From contig CM060334.1 of NCBI GenBank assembly GCA_030674155.1, positions 17,800,041 to 17,864,040 on the forward strand: DNA of 64,000 nucleotides, read 5' to 3'. Below are positions 1-13,537 of this stretch, in pieces (position 1 is the first letter of the stretch; each line of letters begins with the position of its first letter). This DNA is from Stramonita haemastoma. Its lineage: Eukaryota > Mollusca > Gastropoda > Neogastropoda > Muricidae. Below the pieces are notes generated by a model that did not search any database, was not told the DNA's origin, and saw only the letters and a list, made by a program, of their open reading frames with translations. The position numbers and the translations under genes were made by a program.

Positions 1-1764
1 TTATTTTTTAAAATAAATATTATGTCACTGTAGTATTCGTGAAAGAAAGTTGTGTTGGTGTTCTGCTTATTTTACTTGATAAGTCTTTAAAGTTATTTCA
101 TCTGAACCCATTCTCACATCATTGGATGATACTGTGTACTTTGCTTTCTAAAGAAAAAGTTGGGTTTTTTTAGATTATAAATCGTTGGAGTGTTGGTATC
201 TTGTATTTTGGCATCAGCATTAGAAGAATGAATTACAGGACAAAGCCAGTGATTAAAAAAAAAGAAAAAAGAAAAAAAAAGCAGCTTTGCAAGAGGCATT
301 GTTGGCACAAGCATGCGGTTTAGTCTTGGGGGAGTAGGGGACATTGTTGGAAGGGAGTATCATGTATACCCTTAATTGATGTGTACATTCTGAGCTGATG
401 TTAGTCAGGGTAGCAACAAGAAGAAGGTGCGTGGGTACCAGTATCCATATGTGGTATTTGATAACTGTAGGGCATGTATGACCACCATATCATTCAAAAC
501 TTTGGTTTTGACAATCATTGAGGTTTTTTTCTTAAGGATTTTCTGTTTTTGTTAGGCGTAATAAATATTCAATATTTCTTACAGCAAGTCTAAGGTAATC
601 TACAGTTATTTTGTAATTTTTTCACGTTCGGAATGTCACTGATAGAGCTGTTACATTCACATTTTGCTTTTTTCCTATCTGTTTAAACCAGTGTAGAAAT
701 AGGACTTTGGCAGTATTAAAAAAAAATATCCCAAGTTGATGGAAATCCTGTGCTAGAGATTCTAGCTGTTTTTCACAGAGTTACTGTCTTGTTTTGTTGT
801 CACTTTAAAAAAAAAATCTTGCCTTACCATCCCATTCAGTGAAAGATTTCTGAGAGGAAAAGTAGATTTTCTATATTTTTCAGCTTTGCATTGTTGCACA
901 TTTATCATGCTGTAATTTTGAGGTGCTAAAATTTTAAACTGTTTATTATAGTGGTCTTCTTCTCTTTTTTTGAATTTCAGTAAAATTAGTAAATCATTGT
1001 TAATTTCAGTAGATAATTCAGCACGTCTTTTTAGCATCCAAACAACCAGTTTTTCATCCTGTGTTTGTTTATAAACACTGCTGTTTGTGTTCACTTTTGA
1101 TTTGTTGACCCTGTTTGTAATGATATGTGCTACACTGCTTGTCCTGGTCACATCTCATCTTCTGTTTGTAGGTTACATTTGCTATATAATATGAAAGACA
1201 GAGGTGGGTATAGACCTGTCACATTGACTCACACTTTTTGCCTAAACTCCTTAGATCATAATCATCCCCAGTATTGGTTAGTATAAAAAGGTTATCTCTT
1301 GAGTTGGTACCTATTGCGAGTCTGTTCTCATTGAGACCTCACTTTCAAAATTTCCTCCCCAGTTGTGGTAAGTTCATGTTCAGAGGGGTCTGGATATTCT
1401 GATGGGGATTGTTTTTTGGAGGATGGGTTGATAGTCTGCCCTGAAAGAGCGACTTCTCACTCAAGTCTGGCTGCACAACAAAGCTGTACTTCAGTCGGTA
1501 GGGAGCTTAGTAGGTTGTGGTGATGGACCAGAGCAGGCATCACTGAACACCAAGGCTGTGACCCAAATGGAGTGTTGGGCCTCTTTCAGTTGGTGGCCGC
1601 CAAAGGGGGCGATAACCACCCTGTTAACTTTTGCCTCTGAGAGTGCAAGGGAGTGAATGTATGTCGCAATAACGGAATAAGCGTCTTGGAGGCGTTTGTA
1701 CAGTTTGAGAGATATGGCAGCCAGAAGAAAACATTTTGAGGTGGGTTTTTTTTTATATACTCTT

Positions 1765-1798
<34 letters not shown>

Positions 1799-3306
1799 AC
1801 GCTCTTGCATGTGCAGAGTAAGGTTAGAATCTGGGGAATGATGACTGTGTGGACCGTTTAGTGCCGTTTTGTTCCTTCATTGACCATGGGTTCTGATTTT
1901 ATGAAGATGTATTCATTCATTCTTTGGTCTTGTTATGTAATTATACACTCGTTACCAGGCAGGCAGGGATTCTTCTTCGGTCATTTTGTTAAAACCATTG
2001 TTTCATTGTTGTCAAGATATGTTCGTTGTTAGTATGTATGTTGTCATTTTATTGTCCTTACAGTACAGTTGTCATACAACTTCATGATTTCTGTGTGGAT
2101 ATTTTCGATCAGTTGATTGTCTACTTTTTGTTGCAGACCTTTAGTTGGTTGATTTAGCTTTTTTCTCTTTCCTTCTTTCTTTCTTTCTTTTTTTAAAATT
2201 CTGTTCCTTCAAAGCTGTTGTTTAAATGCTGTGATTGTTAGCCTGTTTCATTCGTTTATTACTGTTACGTGTATAATTGTGGTTAATTGCTGTAGAGGAA
2301 TTTTCTTTCAATGGTGGCTGGTTTTGTCATTAAGCGTTCAGTTGGTTTGTTTTTCAAAGATGTTGTGAATAGTTGATTGTTGTATGGGCATGTACAGAAT
2401 GTCAATCTATATCCGATTTGTGACAAATGTTTCATTGGTTGATGGCTGGTTTTCTTGTCATTTCATTGGTTAACTGCTGTGCATATGTTAATTAGGATAA
2501 ATAACGATTATATGTCAGGACTTGGGATTTATTGCTGTGAAGGTGATGTTTTCACCTTAGATTAGAGAACAACAGTGGGAGATTTTTTTCAACATCTTGT
2601 AGCAATTCTTTGCTGTACATATCTGAATTTCAGCCAGTGAACAATGTTACTGTGAAACAACTGATGGTTTTGTGGTTTTGTGTCTTGTTTTATAGTAAGC
2701 GAATGTGCATGTCCATATGAAAGATGCAAAACATAAGGTTACGACATTAATTATTTTTATGCCATGGAATAAAATGATTTTATACTACAAAGAAGATATT
2801 TTACACTTTAAGTTTCTCGTATACACACTTTATACTGTGCAAATTCACTTTTTAAATGTAATGGGTCATTATGTGCAGCCAATGTCATTTGTGTTCATAT
2901 ACAGTTTGTGAGATTTGGTTTTGTAGCCGTTTTTGTTTTGTGTTCTGAGCTTAAGTGGAGAATGCAAGGTACTGATGAAGTAAAGATAGGCTTCATTCTT
3001 TTGGGTTTTTTCTCATTACATGCATATTAGTTCCAGTCCTTTTCTGGCAAATATTCAAGCAGTAAATATCATAAACTGAGTTCATACTTGAGCAGCAGTA
3101 GGTATTGTTGTTGGGTTTTTATTTGATGGTAATTCTCTTAACAGAAGCTTAAGTTGAAAGTAGAATGAAATATCAGTAATGATTTGATACAAGTTAAAAA
3201 AAAACACCCCCCAAAAGCCCAATCAAAATAATTAAACAGAAGCCTGCCTTACCTGCAGAATTATTTTATGTCCATCATAAATTCCTCTTCAGCAGAGATC
3301 AACATT
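1..3306. other. non-coding stretch, T-rich on plus strand
   Basis: No exon or RNA gene was recognised. The plus strand is visibly T-rich, which in this window goes with the sense strand of transcribed regions (compare SUB1 introns), so this may be intron or 3' UTR of a plus-strand gene lying to the left. A (GT)n tract lies at 1767-1797. Short open frames here are AT-biased and lack any recognisable family. Confidence 0.5.
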
Positions 3307-3731
3307 TGTGACGCTCCACCACATAATGAGACGGAGTGCACATGAGGTCAATTTTTAGTTATTGACATGTTATTAATGTGCAATAAAGTGGCTATCAAAT
3401 ACAAAAAAACAGATTGAAAATCGGACAATTCTGTGCAACATTATTACAAATTGAAATGATAGACCGCAGGATGTGACAAAATGAGAAACGGGCAAGTTTA
3501 ATTTAGTAACAGGTTGTCAGAATGAGTGCTTTGGTATTTTCAAAACACATTTAAAAGCAAAAGGAATAAAAATTATACCTTGATATTTCATTATAAGATA
3601 AATAAACAGATCTAGTTTAATAATCAATCAAAATCTCAAAATTGACAACTTGACCCCCACCTGCCTTTAAAGGCTCCTAGCGCAAAATTGGGTAATGTGC
3701 TAAGCGACTCATTTCGTGGTGGAGCGCCACA
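3307..3731. mobile_element. MITE-like element with ~28-bp terminal inverted repeats (copy A)
   Basis: The left end reads TGTGACGCTCCACCACATAA and the right end, reverse-complemented, reads TGTGGCGCTCCACCACGAAA; both continue into a shared ATGAG(T/A)CG motif. The ~425-bp interior has no coding capacity. Related copies lie at 26790-27175 and 30958-31284, and the same ATGAGTCGCAT motif recurs inside the inverted repeat at 32044-32709. No clear target-site duplication was found, so the superfamily is not assigned. Confidence 0.7.
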
Positions 3732-6700
3732 TTTGGTTTTCATGAATTACATTATCTGGCAGAGCAAAATCTGGAATAGGCTGACCACTCTCTCTCTCTC
3801 TCTCTTTCTGGGACTTTGTGTTGCTTTTGATAAAAGTTAGCCAGACAGCAAGAGATACAAAACTTGTTACAATTTCAAAAATGTAAGCAAGGGTTACTGT
3901 GAGCATGGTTATGCAGTATTGTCGAGTGATATTTAAACACTATTATGGAGACCCTTGCAGTTTTTGGTTTGGGCTGCCCAAATGTTTCCAATTTTTGTAA
4001 GGTTTGTTTTACTGTAAAATCTTGTATCTATTTTGTATCAGTGTGCCAGCTTTTGAACCATCCTAGCGGGTTTTGAATGAATTTTGAGGGGTTTGGATGC
4101 AGTGGAGAATGTTCTCATAGAACTTGCATGCAACTTTGTTTTGTATGAAGAAGCCTCAGGTTAGTTTATTGCTCTTTATCAGGCTTACTTAGTTAAAAAA
4201 TACATCATATACTTAATTGGGACTTCATATCACTTAAATCAAATTTTTGACTCTTACAGACAAGTCCGTATAGGATGCAGATCTACATTCAGATCATATT
4301 ACATGTGAAAAACAGAAAACAAAAATGATCAGGGCAATACCGTTTTAAAGAGAATTTTTTTATGCTAAGTGTACGATTAGCAAATGTGAAGTGTTTTTTA
4401 GTTTGATAATTCAGATCCTTCTTCATCACCCATCTTTTCCCCCAGGTCACTCTGTATTTCATTAGGTATGGATGCTGTGACTGTTGTGATCCTTGTGCTG
4501 AATAATGGATCAGAAAGCTACAGACGTATTCAGCTAAAATTCTCTCGGGGTGAAATTGGCTCTTTTCAACACTTACACATCTGTCCAACTTCATGCATGT
4601 ACAGCGCAAATTTGCAAGTTTTATTCTTTGGACTCCATCCTGTGGCTGGAAAGTTTGTCATACATTGTATTGAGAACTACTATTCTAATTAAAGTTTATT
4701 TAATCAGTGCTGGGGCAGTGCTCATTGCTCTGGAATTAAATCGTCAGTAGATCTCAATGGGGTTTAAAAGAAGAAGCGTCATATTATCCCTTTATATTTT
4801 TTTTCAAAGACACCATGCACAGCCTCAGCTGTAATTGAAAGGGTAAGGAATGATCATTAACCCTTTATACTGCCAATGAATTTAGAGTAAACTCATGACA
4901 TTTTGGGGGTTTCTGAATCAGACAGCATTTGTCAACAGCTGAGAATTTCCCATATTATGGTATCTTCAAAGTCAGACCTTTCCTGTCTCCTAGTATTACG
5001 AGTAGGAGACTGAAAGCCATAAAACCCAGGTTTGGATGGCCATTGAGTAACATAGCCGCCGCTCATCTCGTTTGGGGCATAAACGCAGCTTTGGCAGTGA
5101 AAAGTTATAGGGGCCTGCCCCTAAATCTCCTTTGTTGCTCATTAGTTTCTGCTCAGGTTGTTGGGTATAGATTTTTTTTTTGATTGTTAATTATGCTTTT
5201 ATTATTATCGATACCTTCTGAATTATGCTAGTAATATCATGTATATTCCATCTTTTGAATCTTTTTTTCAGGGGAGGGGGGGCGTCCTTTTCTTTGTCAT
5301 ACTGTTTTTTTTTTCTTTTTCTGCATTATGAATTCCAATCTATTGTCTTAAATTCTGTGTGCATATCTGTCAATAAGGTAACATTAGTTTCATTGGTTTG
5401 CCTCTGTATGGTGTGAATGGAATACAAGTTATTGTTACATGCACAGTTTTCAGGCTGAAACTTGTATGGAAGGACAAGAATATCTCCATGAAACATAAAA
5501 TGTGGCTCCTGCATGCACTGGTGTATATCATCATCGTCTTGTCTACATGCAAGACATAGACATAACAGTAGGTAAAGCAAGAAGAATTCAAGCCTTTGAA
5601 ATTGCAAGAGGCTAAACACCAGTTACTGAGCAAATCACTGGTTAGTAAGGGCTCCAGAACTCTGAATAATACTTGGGTCCATTCAAAGATATGTTGACAT
5701 TGGTTTAGTAAAGAAATACTTTGATATGACCATGCAACAAGATCCAATGGCCTTGGTTTAAAAATTCACAACCCCCCCCCCCCCCAGATAAGATGCAGTT
5801 TTAAGAGGGAGTCAAAGAGGTAGTTGGTAAAAAAAAAGAAAAATTAAATGGGTGGACAACATGGCAGAAGAGGTAGACCAGCTCTGAGCTATTGATAAGG
5901 TTTGATGCCACAGTAGGCATACATTTTTTCCCCAATCTTTTGTATGGGTGTTGGGGTTGATCACTCATCACTTGCAAGGTTTTTTTTAAACAACATAATC
6001 TTATCTCCTTTCGAAAGTAGTGTCTTCTTTCTAATTAACTTTTAGCATTCATGATTTGATCATTGTAAGGTTTACCTTTAAAAATTCACAAAGTTTTGCA
6101 AAATCTAAGTGCTTCTCACACAATTTTGGGGGATTTTATTGAATTCTTATATTGTGGTAGCACTTTGAAAAAATATTGTTTTTAAACAATACAGATTTAA
6201 TCTGATTGGGATGAATAGTCATGCTGTTAATTCTGTGTCAAAGTTGAAAGGTTTTAGAATAGGTTTAAGTTTTGTTCATTGTAATTATTTTGGGAATTTA
6301 TTTTCTGTGTGCCATGTACTGTGTTTATATGTTGGTCCAGTTTGTAAGTGCTAAGAGTTTGAAAATTTTGTTTAGCATTTTTTATTTCAAAGGTTAAGAA
6401 CATCAGCAAACACACTAGAAGGTGTAGTTGTTTTTTTTATCAGGTTGAAATTTTGTATAGCTGAGAAAATGTCAATTCCTACATTCTTTTTCACTCTGCT
6501 CACAATTTTGCAATGATTATAGAGGTGAACATTCTAAATACTATGTACAAATGCTTGTTTCTGTGTTTTTGTTTTGTTTTCTGTAATGGTTATGTGTGTG
6601 TGTGTGTGTGCATGCATGCACACACTTATATGTGTGCGCATGCTTCTGTGAGTGTGTCTGTAATGTGGCCTCAACATAAGCAGGTGAACTACACTCAGTA

Positions 6701-7733
6701 TGTGTGTGATCATATGCACAGTGTTATTAATAAAATATATATTTTTTTTTGTAGATAGACATGTAAATCACAGCTGAAAGAGAATCAAGATTTGCAACTA
6801 TTTGAGTATCACTGAAAGGGGAAAGGGTCTCCCTCAATGTGTAAACTGTGTAAACATTTTGCAACAAGCATGGGGTGGGAGGGTATGGTGTCCAGCAACT
6901 AATATAACCAGTGCAAGGCGATACAGGTTGATTATTTCAGGTATATCGATACCAAAATTTGTTGTTGTTTACAGTATAGTGTTGTTTTAAAGTGTTAATG
7001 TGCATTACATCTTGCCATCACTCTTTCTTAGCCCCCCACCCCCTTTTTTTTTTGTCCTTCATTAGGAAAAGTGACAGGTGGAAAAGTTAAGTGTGCAAGG
7101 GAGGGAGAGAGGGAGGGAAAAGAACAATCACTGCCCTGAGATTAAAAAAAAAAAATCAATTGAACGATACAGAATTGTTTGTGTTGCTTACCTTTGCGCT
7201 TGGGACCAAGTTTCCATTACTTAATTCCTCTAACCTTGCTTTGGAATTTTTTTTTTTTTTGGTGGTTTGGTTGTGCTTGAGTTATCTGCACCATAGTCTT
7301 CATCTTCTGTTTAGCTGCTTTTCCACAGAACACGTGTAGCTTGGATGGGACAGCTCAGATATTCTTTCCTGTGCTCTCTGTTTTTTTGTTTTTGTTTTTT
7401 TTTCAATAAAATTCAGCAAATGCAGTTTGTGTGTGGATATGTGTGTTTTCATAGTTATGACCAGCGATGGTACTTTGGCTGTTTCTAAAGGCTTATACCA
7501 CATTGCGACTGGTTGGGGAAATAAAATGTAGAAAATGAAGCGTTTTTTCTGACTTGTTTGTTCACACATAAAACATCTGCAGTATTTTTTTTTTTTTTTT
7601 TTTTTTTTTTGCCTGAGCATTAACCATTCCATGGAAAGTTTGATTGAAAGCTGAGCTCACCACAATAAAATAAAACACAAATAAATCTAGAATAAACCCT
7701 TGTCATTCATTGCTTCATTTCACTATGCTAATC

Positions 7734-7740
<7 letters not shown>
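3732..7740. other. non-coding stretch, no gene recognised
   Basis: Plus strand T-rich throughout. A TTAA followed by CCCTTTATACTGCC at 4857 resembles the ends of the TTAA-flanked elements seen elsewhere, and a loosely matching inverted end is near 5085-5108, so 4857-5108 may be a decayed small element. Short C, T, GT and GA runs are scattered through it. No splice-bounded frame with family similarity was found. Confidence 0.45.

Positions 7741-7801
<61 letters not shown>
7741..7801. repeat. (AT)n microsatellite
   Basis: About 30 uninterrupted AT dinucleotides. It is followed at about 7835-8025 by two diverged ~95-bp direct copies sharing ACATTACAACTTA and TCTATCAATTT-like segments. Confidence 0.95.
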
Positions 7802-7804
<3 letters not shown>

Positions 7805-8137
7805 TTTTTATTCTGACGTAGTCTTTTTTGTTGTGAACATTACAACTTAAAAGCAGCATATCTCAAGAGGAAGCAAGCATCTTCTATGATGATCTATGTT
7901 AGTGTAAACTTGTGTATCAATTTGGTGTACACATTACAACTTACAGCACCATATTTCAGAGGAAAGGAGTGTTTGTTCTATATAATAATCTGTATCAGTA
8001 AAAACCTGTCTATCAATTTTGGCAACTTCATGTGGTATCCGGACAAATCACCTGTCCATATTGTGAGGAGATGTCGATAATAAACCGGTGTGTATTGTTT
8101 TTGGAGTTTTTGAATCATTCATTGCCTGCATGATTCT

Positions 8138-8315
8138 CCTTTAGGAAAATTCTTCAAGGCGTGGAAATGACGCATCCTGTCCCATGAATTGTGGAAGAAC
8201 AGGATTTGGTTGAGAGGAGAAACCCGAGGCAATACTGAAGGAATTTTATCATCAAATCGATGTCTCGCCGCTGTTACAGCAAGTGATAAACCTGGAGCTG
8301 TAAGAAAGATGAGAC
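8138..8315 (+). other. unassigned open stretch after an acceptor-like TCTCCTTTAG
   Basis: After TCTCCTTTAG (ends 8143) one plus-strand frame runs KFFKAWK, then TGA, then about 60 further open codons (RILSHELWKNRIW... ending MRRSFQHD and a stop). The opposite strand is also open over the same span (8119-8406). Composition is less skewed than the surroundings. No family was recognised. It may be a decayed transposon gene, a pseudo-exon, or chance. Confidence 0.2.
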
Positions 8316-8561
8316 GTTCCTTCCAGCATGACTGATTGAGGCAATGCCTATGCTGTGCTACATGAAAGAAATCTGTGAAGATCTTAACCACACAGTGCAA
8401 AAACATGGAGGGAGGGCATTTTTTTGTCAGAGGCTTTGCAAATGTTAACAGTTAACTGTTCGGTTTTTGACTGTCATAAGGCTTCTGATGATTGTTGTTT
8501 TGTTAAATTGTGGTCATGCATTTTATTTGCTTCAGGATACATTTATTTGGCTTCAGGATAA

Positions 8562-9421
8562 AAAGTGGCAAGATGGTTTGGATGTTCACCTGCCAAACAA
8601 GTAAACTTTGAGGTTCTGGATTCTCATATCATTCATGTTCACTTGCTGAAAGGCTGTTGAGCACCTGACCAGTCAGATCCAATTCATCTGACTTTGGCAT
8701 GGGAGAGAATTGTATTTTTAAGTCTTTTTAAGTCTTTCTGGGGAAAAAAAGGCAGGAGAATGGACAAGAAGGCAGAAAAAAGACTAGAAGGAGGTTACAG
8801 GAAGAAGAGGAACAAGGCAGGAAACAAAGAGGGGGAATAGAAAAGAGGAAATTCTAGCACAGAATTTCCAGTTGTTGTTGATGTTATAGTCCCATCCAGA
8901 AGTTACTCCAATTTAGGGACTGTAGACAGAAGCCAGAAAGTTGGAAGGTCTCCCACTTCAGCACCTCAGGCCACCCCAAAAATAGAACAGTTCTGTTGAA
9001 GCAACAAGAGAGAACGGCCCTCATGCACCGCAGTGCCGCTGGGAATTTCCAGAAGGTGGTGATGCTATGTATACGACAGGCCCTAGAATCTCTACAGGAA
9101 TAGTTCTGGATTCAATTCCCCAGCCTAGCCCTTTCTGCCCAGTTTGATGGGAAAATCTAACTGGTTGTCAAGTCTTTCAGAGGAGACTAAACTAGGCGAA
9201 CCTGTGTGCTTATGAACTTGTGCATGTCAAATGAACCTATGACATTTGAAAGTTGAAAAGAGCAGTTAGATAACCTCCTGACTGTCAAGGCAAAATTGGT
9301 AGGATCAGATCCTAAAAGTCTGAATGCAGGTACCCTTATTTGAGGGGGGGGGGGGGATGGTAGCATATACAAAAATCTCACCATTAGTGAACCTCGGTGC
9401 TCTGGCCGAGGAACAAAAAAA
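8562..9421 (+). mobile_element. tRNA-derived SINE copies (family A) with a nested second repeat
   Basis: A head with a B-box-like GAGGTTCTGGATTCTC lies near 8610. A G+A-rich segment at about 8697-9060 (GGCATGGGAGAGAATTG ... CACAGAATTTCCAG) also occurs inverted at 63790-63985, so it is an independent dispersed repeat. A second SINE-like body follows (TTCTGGATTCAATTCCCCAG at 9109) and ends in the type-1 tail CTCACCATTAGTGAACCTCG ... CTGGCCGAGGAACAAAA at 9377-9419. Confidence 0.65.
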
Positions 9422-9500
9422 GAGAAAAGAAATAGCATCTCTTGACAACTCCCTTTCCTCTCTGTTTCTGTCTCATTTATGTTTGGGAGTGTGAACCACT

Positions 9501-9519
9501 GTGTGTATGTGTGTGTGTG

Positions 9520-9555
<36 letters not shown>
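9501..9555. repeat. (GT)n microsatellite
   Basis: Near-perfect GT repeat with one slipped unit. The flanking 9560-9960 is GT- and T-rich low complexity with no gene. Confidence 0.95.
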
Positions 9556-9558
<3 letters not shown>

Positions 9559-9964
9559 CACGAGACTGCTAGTGCTAGTATGCGAGCAATGCTTGTGTAT
9601 TATTTTTATTTTATATGTGGATGTTTGTATGTGTGTGCATGCAGTATTGTTTTCTGTACATTTTAAAAATATTTTTATTAGTTACAGTGTATAATATGGA
9701 TGTTTGTACTCATGTAATTGTTTTCTCTGTGCATTTTCTGCTTGTTTTAGTATGTGAGAGCGTGTGTATGTTTTTTTGTCTGTTATAGTGTGTGTCCGTG
9801 CAGGCATTTGTTTTTGTTAATCCTCTCAGTAGGAGTGTGTGTGTGTGGACAATTGTTTTCTGTAATTTCCCTCTTTGTGTGTGTGTGTTTGCTATAAGTG
9901 GGGTTTTTTAATGTTTTTTTTATTTTATTAAAATATGTTTTGTTTTTTTAAATTCTATTCTTTT

Positions 9965-10180
9965 GTTCTAAGGATAATGGAATAAGCACACCAGTCCCTT
10001 TTTTTCCCCATCCACTCCCAAGTGTGTATGCAGCTTTGTAAATTTTGTCATCTTTTCCTATCGGCACACAATGGCCTGCTCTTCTGAAAAGCAGAACAAG
10101 TTTTAACATGTCTGCAAGATGTTCTGTATGCGTTCACACAGGTGACTTCAGTTTATAGTCTCATCTGAAGGATGAGAGAG
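9965..10180 (-). mobile_element. SINE family A copy, type-2 tail, inverted
   Basis: Starts with AGGATAATGGAATAAGCAC (the reverse complement of the type-2 tail) and runs through TTTGTAAATTTTGTCATC, a GGCCTGCTCTTCTGAAAAG-like segment and CAGTTTATAGTCTCATCTGA. The same order occurs at 20135-20340 and 25770-26040, and on the other strand at 59270-59530. Confidence 0.75.
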
Positions 10181-13100
10181 AGAGTGAGTGTGTTTAGGGA
10201 CTATTTTCTGTACATTTTCTTACAATAAAGTGTAACCCTCTACATACCTAGAGGTCTCCCTCAAATTCAAATTTTCATGTTATGTTCTCACTAGGCTCTG
10301 TCAGGAAAGAGCAAGAGACCATTTTCTGGGCATGGAGGCAAGTTTCCAGGTTTTCAATATTGCTGCAGAACAACAAACCAGTGTGACTGACATCATCTGC
10401 TCGTTGGTGTTGCAATTTTTATTCAGCACCGGGTAGGTAATGTTCACATGAGGTTTTAGCTATGTGCAGCGGTTTACTAAGCATTAGCTATGTGCAGTGG
10501 TTTGCTAAGCATTGTTGGATATATCCACTATTGAAATCTGTTGTCGTTTTTAATTTAACCCACCCTTGCTAATGGTCATGGTTTGCAGCAAACTATAATT
10601 CAAGCACAGTTATGTGTTAATGTCTCAGACCAGAGCTGAAGGTATCAAGTAATTTTCACAGGAAAAAACCCAGTCAGTAATAAATGTAAAGTGATATTGA
10701 ACAGGAAGAAAAACTTCCATGAACTAGATTTTGAAGGGAAAAAAAAAAAGCCTGTTAATGGCAGATTCAAAGTTCTTCATACAGTATAATTTCTGCCTGA
10801 ACAAAAGAAGAAACCCAAGTGAGAGAGAGCCTAGGAAGAGAGAAGGTCAAGTACAGAAATGTTGTCTGCCAAGTATAATTTGCTTTCTCTCCGGTAAAGA
10901 TGCTTAGTTAGGAGAATCATACATGTATTCCAAACACTTTTTTTTCCTTTTTGAAACAATTTTTTGTTTATCTCCTCTTGATAATCTGATTCTATAGTCT
11001 GCAGTTGACAGCATCATCAAGTGAACTCTAGCTTCTTAGCTTGTCAAAAATATTAAATTTTTGTGGCTTCTGTTTTGTTTCGTTTCCTTCGGTGTGCACC
11101 AGCAGTTCCTAGGAAAGAAAATTTTCATTGCAATAGGTGTACTGATTTTTTACTTGTTCTCAACTTGGATCCGGTTGTTTTTCATCTAGATAAACAAAAA
11201 AGATGAATGCCACAAAAGCATTATGCACATAAGTAATGCTTATTACGGTAAGCTGTTTCTGGTGGGCTAGAAGCCCGACACCACACACACACACAAAATC
11301 AGCTACGCATAAAAAGTCTGTTAGCCCACCCCTCTAATAAAAACTGTGCAGATTTATTCACCATCTTAAAAGCTGTAAAAAAGCAAAAAAAGACTGATGT
11401 CTTTGATGTCTGAAAATAGTTCATTTCAAATATCTGTCCGTTGACCAAAACAGTCCAACAGTCATTCATTGACAGACTTGTACATAATTCTGTTATTTTT
11501 CCATCTTTGTAAAGTTTGGAATGCAAACAAATGATGGGGGATAAATGACTATGCCAAAAACTTCTGGTCTTTTCAGGAAAAAAACATTCATTTTGTGTGG
11601 TAGAAGAATCAGTTGGGATCCATTTTCGTCCATCCCTTTGAAGATAGAATTCAAGTAGCATGATGTATTGGTGCATATTTTAATGATCACTCACTATCTT
11701 TCTTTTGCAATATACCCAGCATTTAAGGATAAATTTACATGTGCAGATTCAATCTGGCCTGGATGGGAAAACCCAGCACATGGCTGCCTTGAGGTAAAAA
11801 CTAAACACTACAAATCTCTCTCTCTCTCCCTCTCTCTCTCTCTCACCCTCTCTCTCTCACTCACACACACACACACAACACACACACCACTTGACTGTGT
11901 ATAAAACACGGCACACTGAAAATGAACTGCTGAAGAAAACGTTTATTTCCATTCTCACTTGCAGCAGAAAGAAGTGTGAATGCAATATAAAACATCATCT
12001 CACCCTCTGTCCGGTCTGTCTTGCACTGAGACATGATGACAAGACTCCAAAGAGGGTGAACCTTCTAACACCATCACCTTCTCTTAAATCCACTTGAACT
12101 GATGACACAGAGAAGGGAGCTCTTGTTAGAAACTGTTAGCGATTTGTACAAAAGTTTTAACTGCAGCAAACACCAAGCCAGATTCTGATAACGTTGCTGA
12201 TCTCCACAATACGATGTCCGAGAATTTTCAACCTGTCAGATACAACTTAAGTTTTAACGATGATAGTCTGCTGCTGTTTCTGTGATGAAATGGAAACAAA
12301 CGGGACAGATGATGACACAAACAGACGAACAATCAAAAACGACAAACATGCGAATGACCACCTCCAAAAAAAAACCACTGGAAGAACATGTTCAGTCACA
12401 AAATTTTCACAAGCCAAATTAAACAGTAAACAGTTAAACATACATGAAAGTCTAGGTTAAAATTGTGGGAACATGAATGACATTATCACTTAAGGGTGGC
12501 TTAGTGGAGAACTAACTTTCTATTGATACCCCCTCACCACAGATGATGATGATATGAAGTTTTGTGTTTTCAGAAACAATTCAAATCAGACATAAGTACT
12601 TGGATACCTTTTAATCATAAACTCGAGTCCTTTGTTCAATCAGACTGAATCGGGAGTCAAAGAAAATGTTTGGCATCAACTAGAGGACAAAGACCCCCCC
12701 ACCCCCCCATCCAAAACATCTCCATCATGTGAGAGCTCTCTCTAGATCTGAATGAATTACAAATCACCTTAGTTCAATATAATGCTGTACATGTTTTGGG
12801 AAAATATACAAGGGAAGTAGTACAGCATATACTGCTTTCAAGACCAATGGAAATAACTTAAATAAGCTTGCCTAATAAAATGCAATTTTAATTGTTTGCC
12901 TTAATCACACAACATCCTTGCACTTCAGAGAATTCAAACGGTGCTGTCTAAACTGTACATGTTTGAGTGAATTCACAATTGCTTTAAAAACTTTGTTAGC
13001 TAAGAAGAAAACTAAAAACCTCTGTTAATACTGGGTGATGCAATTTTCTGATCCTTATACATGGGTGATACCAGTTTGATCTCCATTTTCTTCATTATCT

Positions 13101-13458
13101 TACCATAACCATGACCTGCCTCTTGTTTGAAAACTCAGATGGAACACCAACTTCAGGCTTTGTTTGTCTTATGACTTTCTAAAACAATCAATCCGCAGCC
13201 CTCATTCTGACTTGGGTCAGGAGCTTGCAACCTATGCAGTTCATTCCACTGTGGTGGGGTTAGCCGACAAATGACTGAAGGGAAGAGCTGAAAACTGGGA
13301 GACAAAGACCCTGACCAGAGGAGCAGAGCAAAGCAAAGCAGTAGTTCCAGCATGTGGTATGGAGCACAGTGACGAGGGGTGATGGCAGACGATGACGATG
13401 GGTGATATGGACATGCAGAAGACGGGAGGTGGTCATGAAGCGAGGGACCCCCTGCATG
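10181..13458. other. intergenic or 3' UTR stretch between two apparently convergent transcription units
   Basis: No CDS recognised. The plus strand changes from T-rich to A-rich at about 11.3-11.7 kb, as expected where a plus-strand transcript from the left meets the minus-strand SERF transcript. It contains a 27-bp tandem duplication at about 10448-10513 (AGCTATGTGCAG units) and TC/CA tracts at 11814-11890. The part next to 13458 should hold the SERF 3' UTR; ATTAAA in minus orientation at about 12885-12890 is a weak poly(A) signal candidate. Confidence 0.45.
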
Positions 13459-13537
13459 TCATTGGTCGGCCCCTCCTGTCGCCCCTTGAGGGTCACCTTC
13501 CTTCTTCAGCTGCTTTTCACGCATGATGGCAGCATCT
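13459..13537 (-). CDS. SERF: SERF coding exon 3 (terminal)
   Basis: Follows an acceptor TGTGCAG inside a CA microsatellite. Its first base completes the Arg codon split with exon 2. It reads DAAIMREKQLKKEGDPQG... and stops at TGA 13461-13459. The acceptor tract is itself the GT/CA repeat at 13541-13566, so repeat length sets the distance from the branch point to the acceptor. Confidence 0.9.

Noticed and set aside
5326..5747. Overlapping 97- and 125-codon minus-strand frames
   Set aside because: Two overlapping frames on the same strand, AT-biased, no recognisable domain.
7091..7632. Frames with poly-Lys or poly-Phe
   Set aside because: Driven by A/T homopolymers; not supported.
9442..9694. 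Cys/Val-rich frames over the (GT)n tract
   Set aside because: They are translations of a dinucleotide repeat in several frames. The same applies to frames at 38340-38607, 43631-43998, 48714-49211 and 52207-52597.
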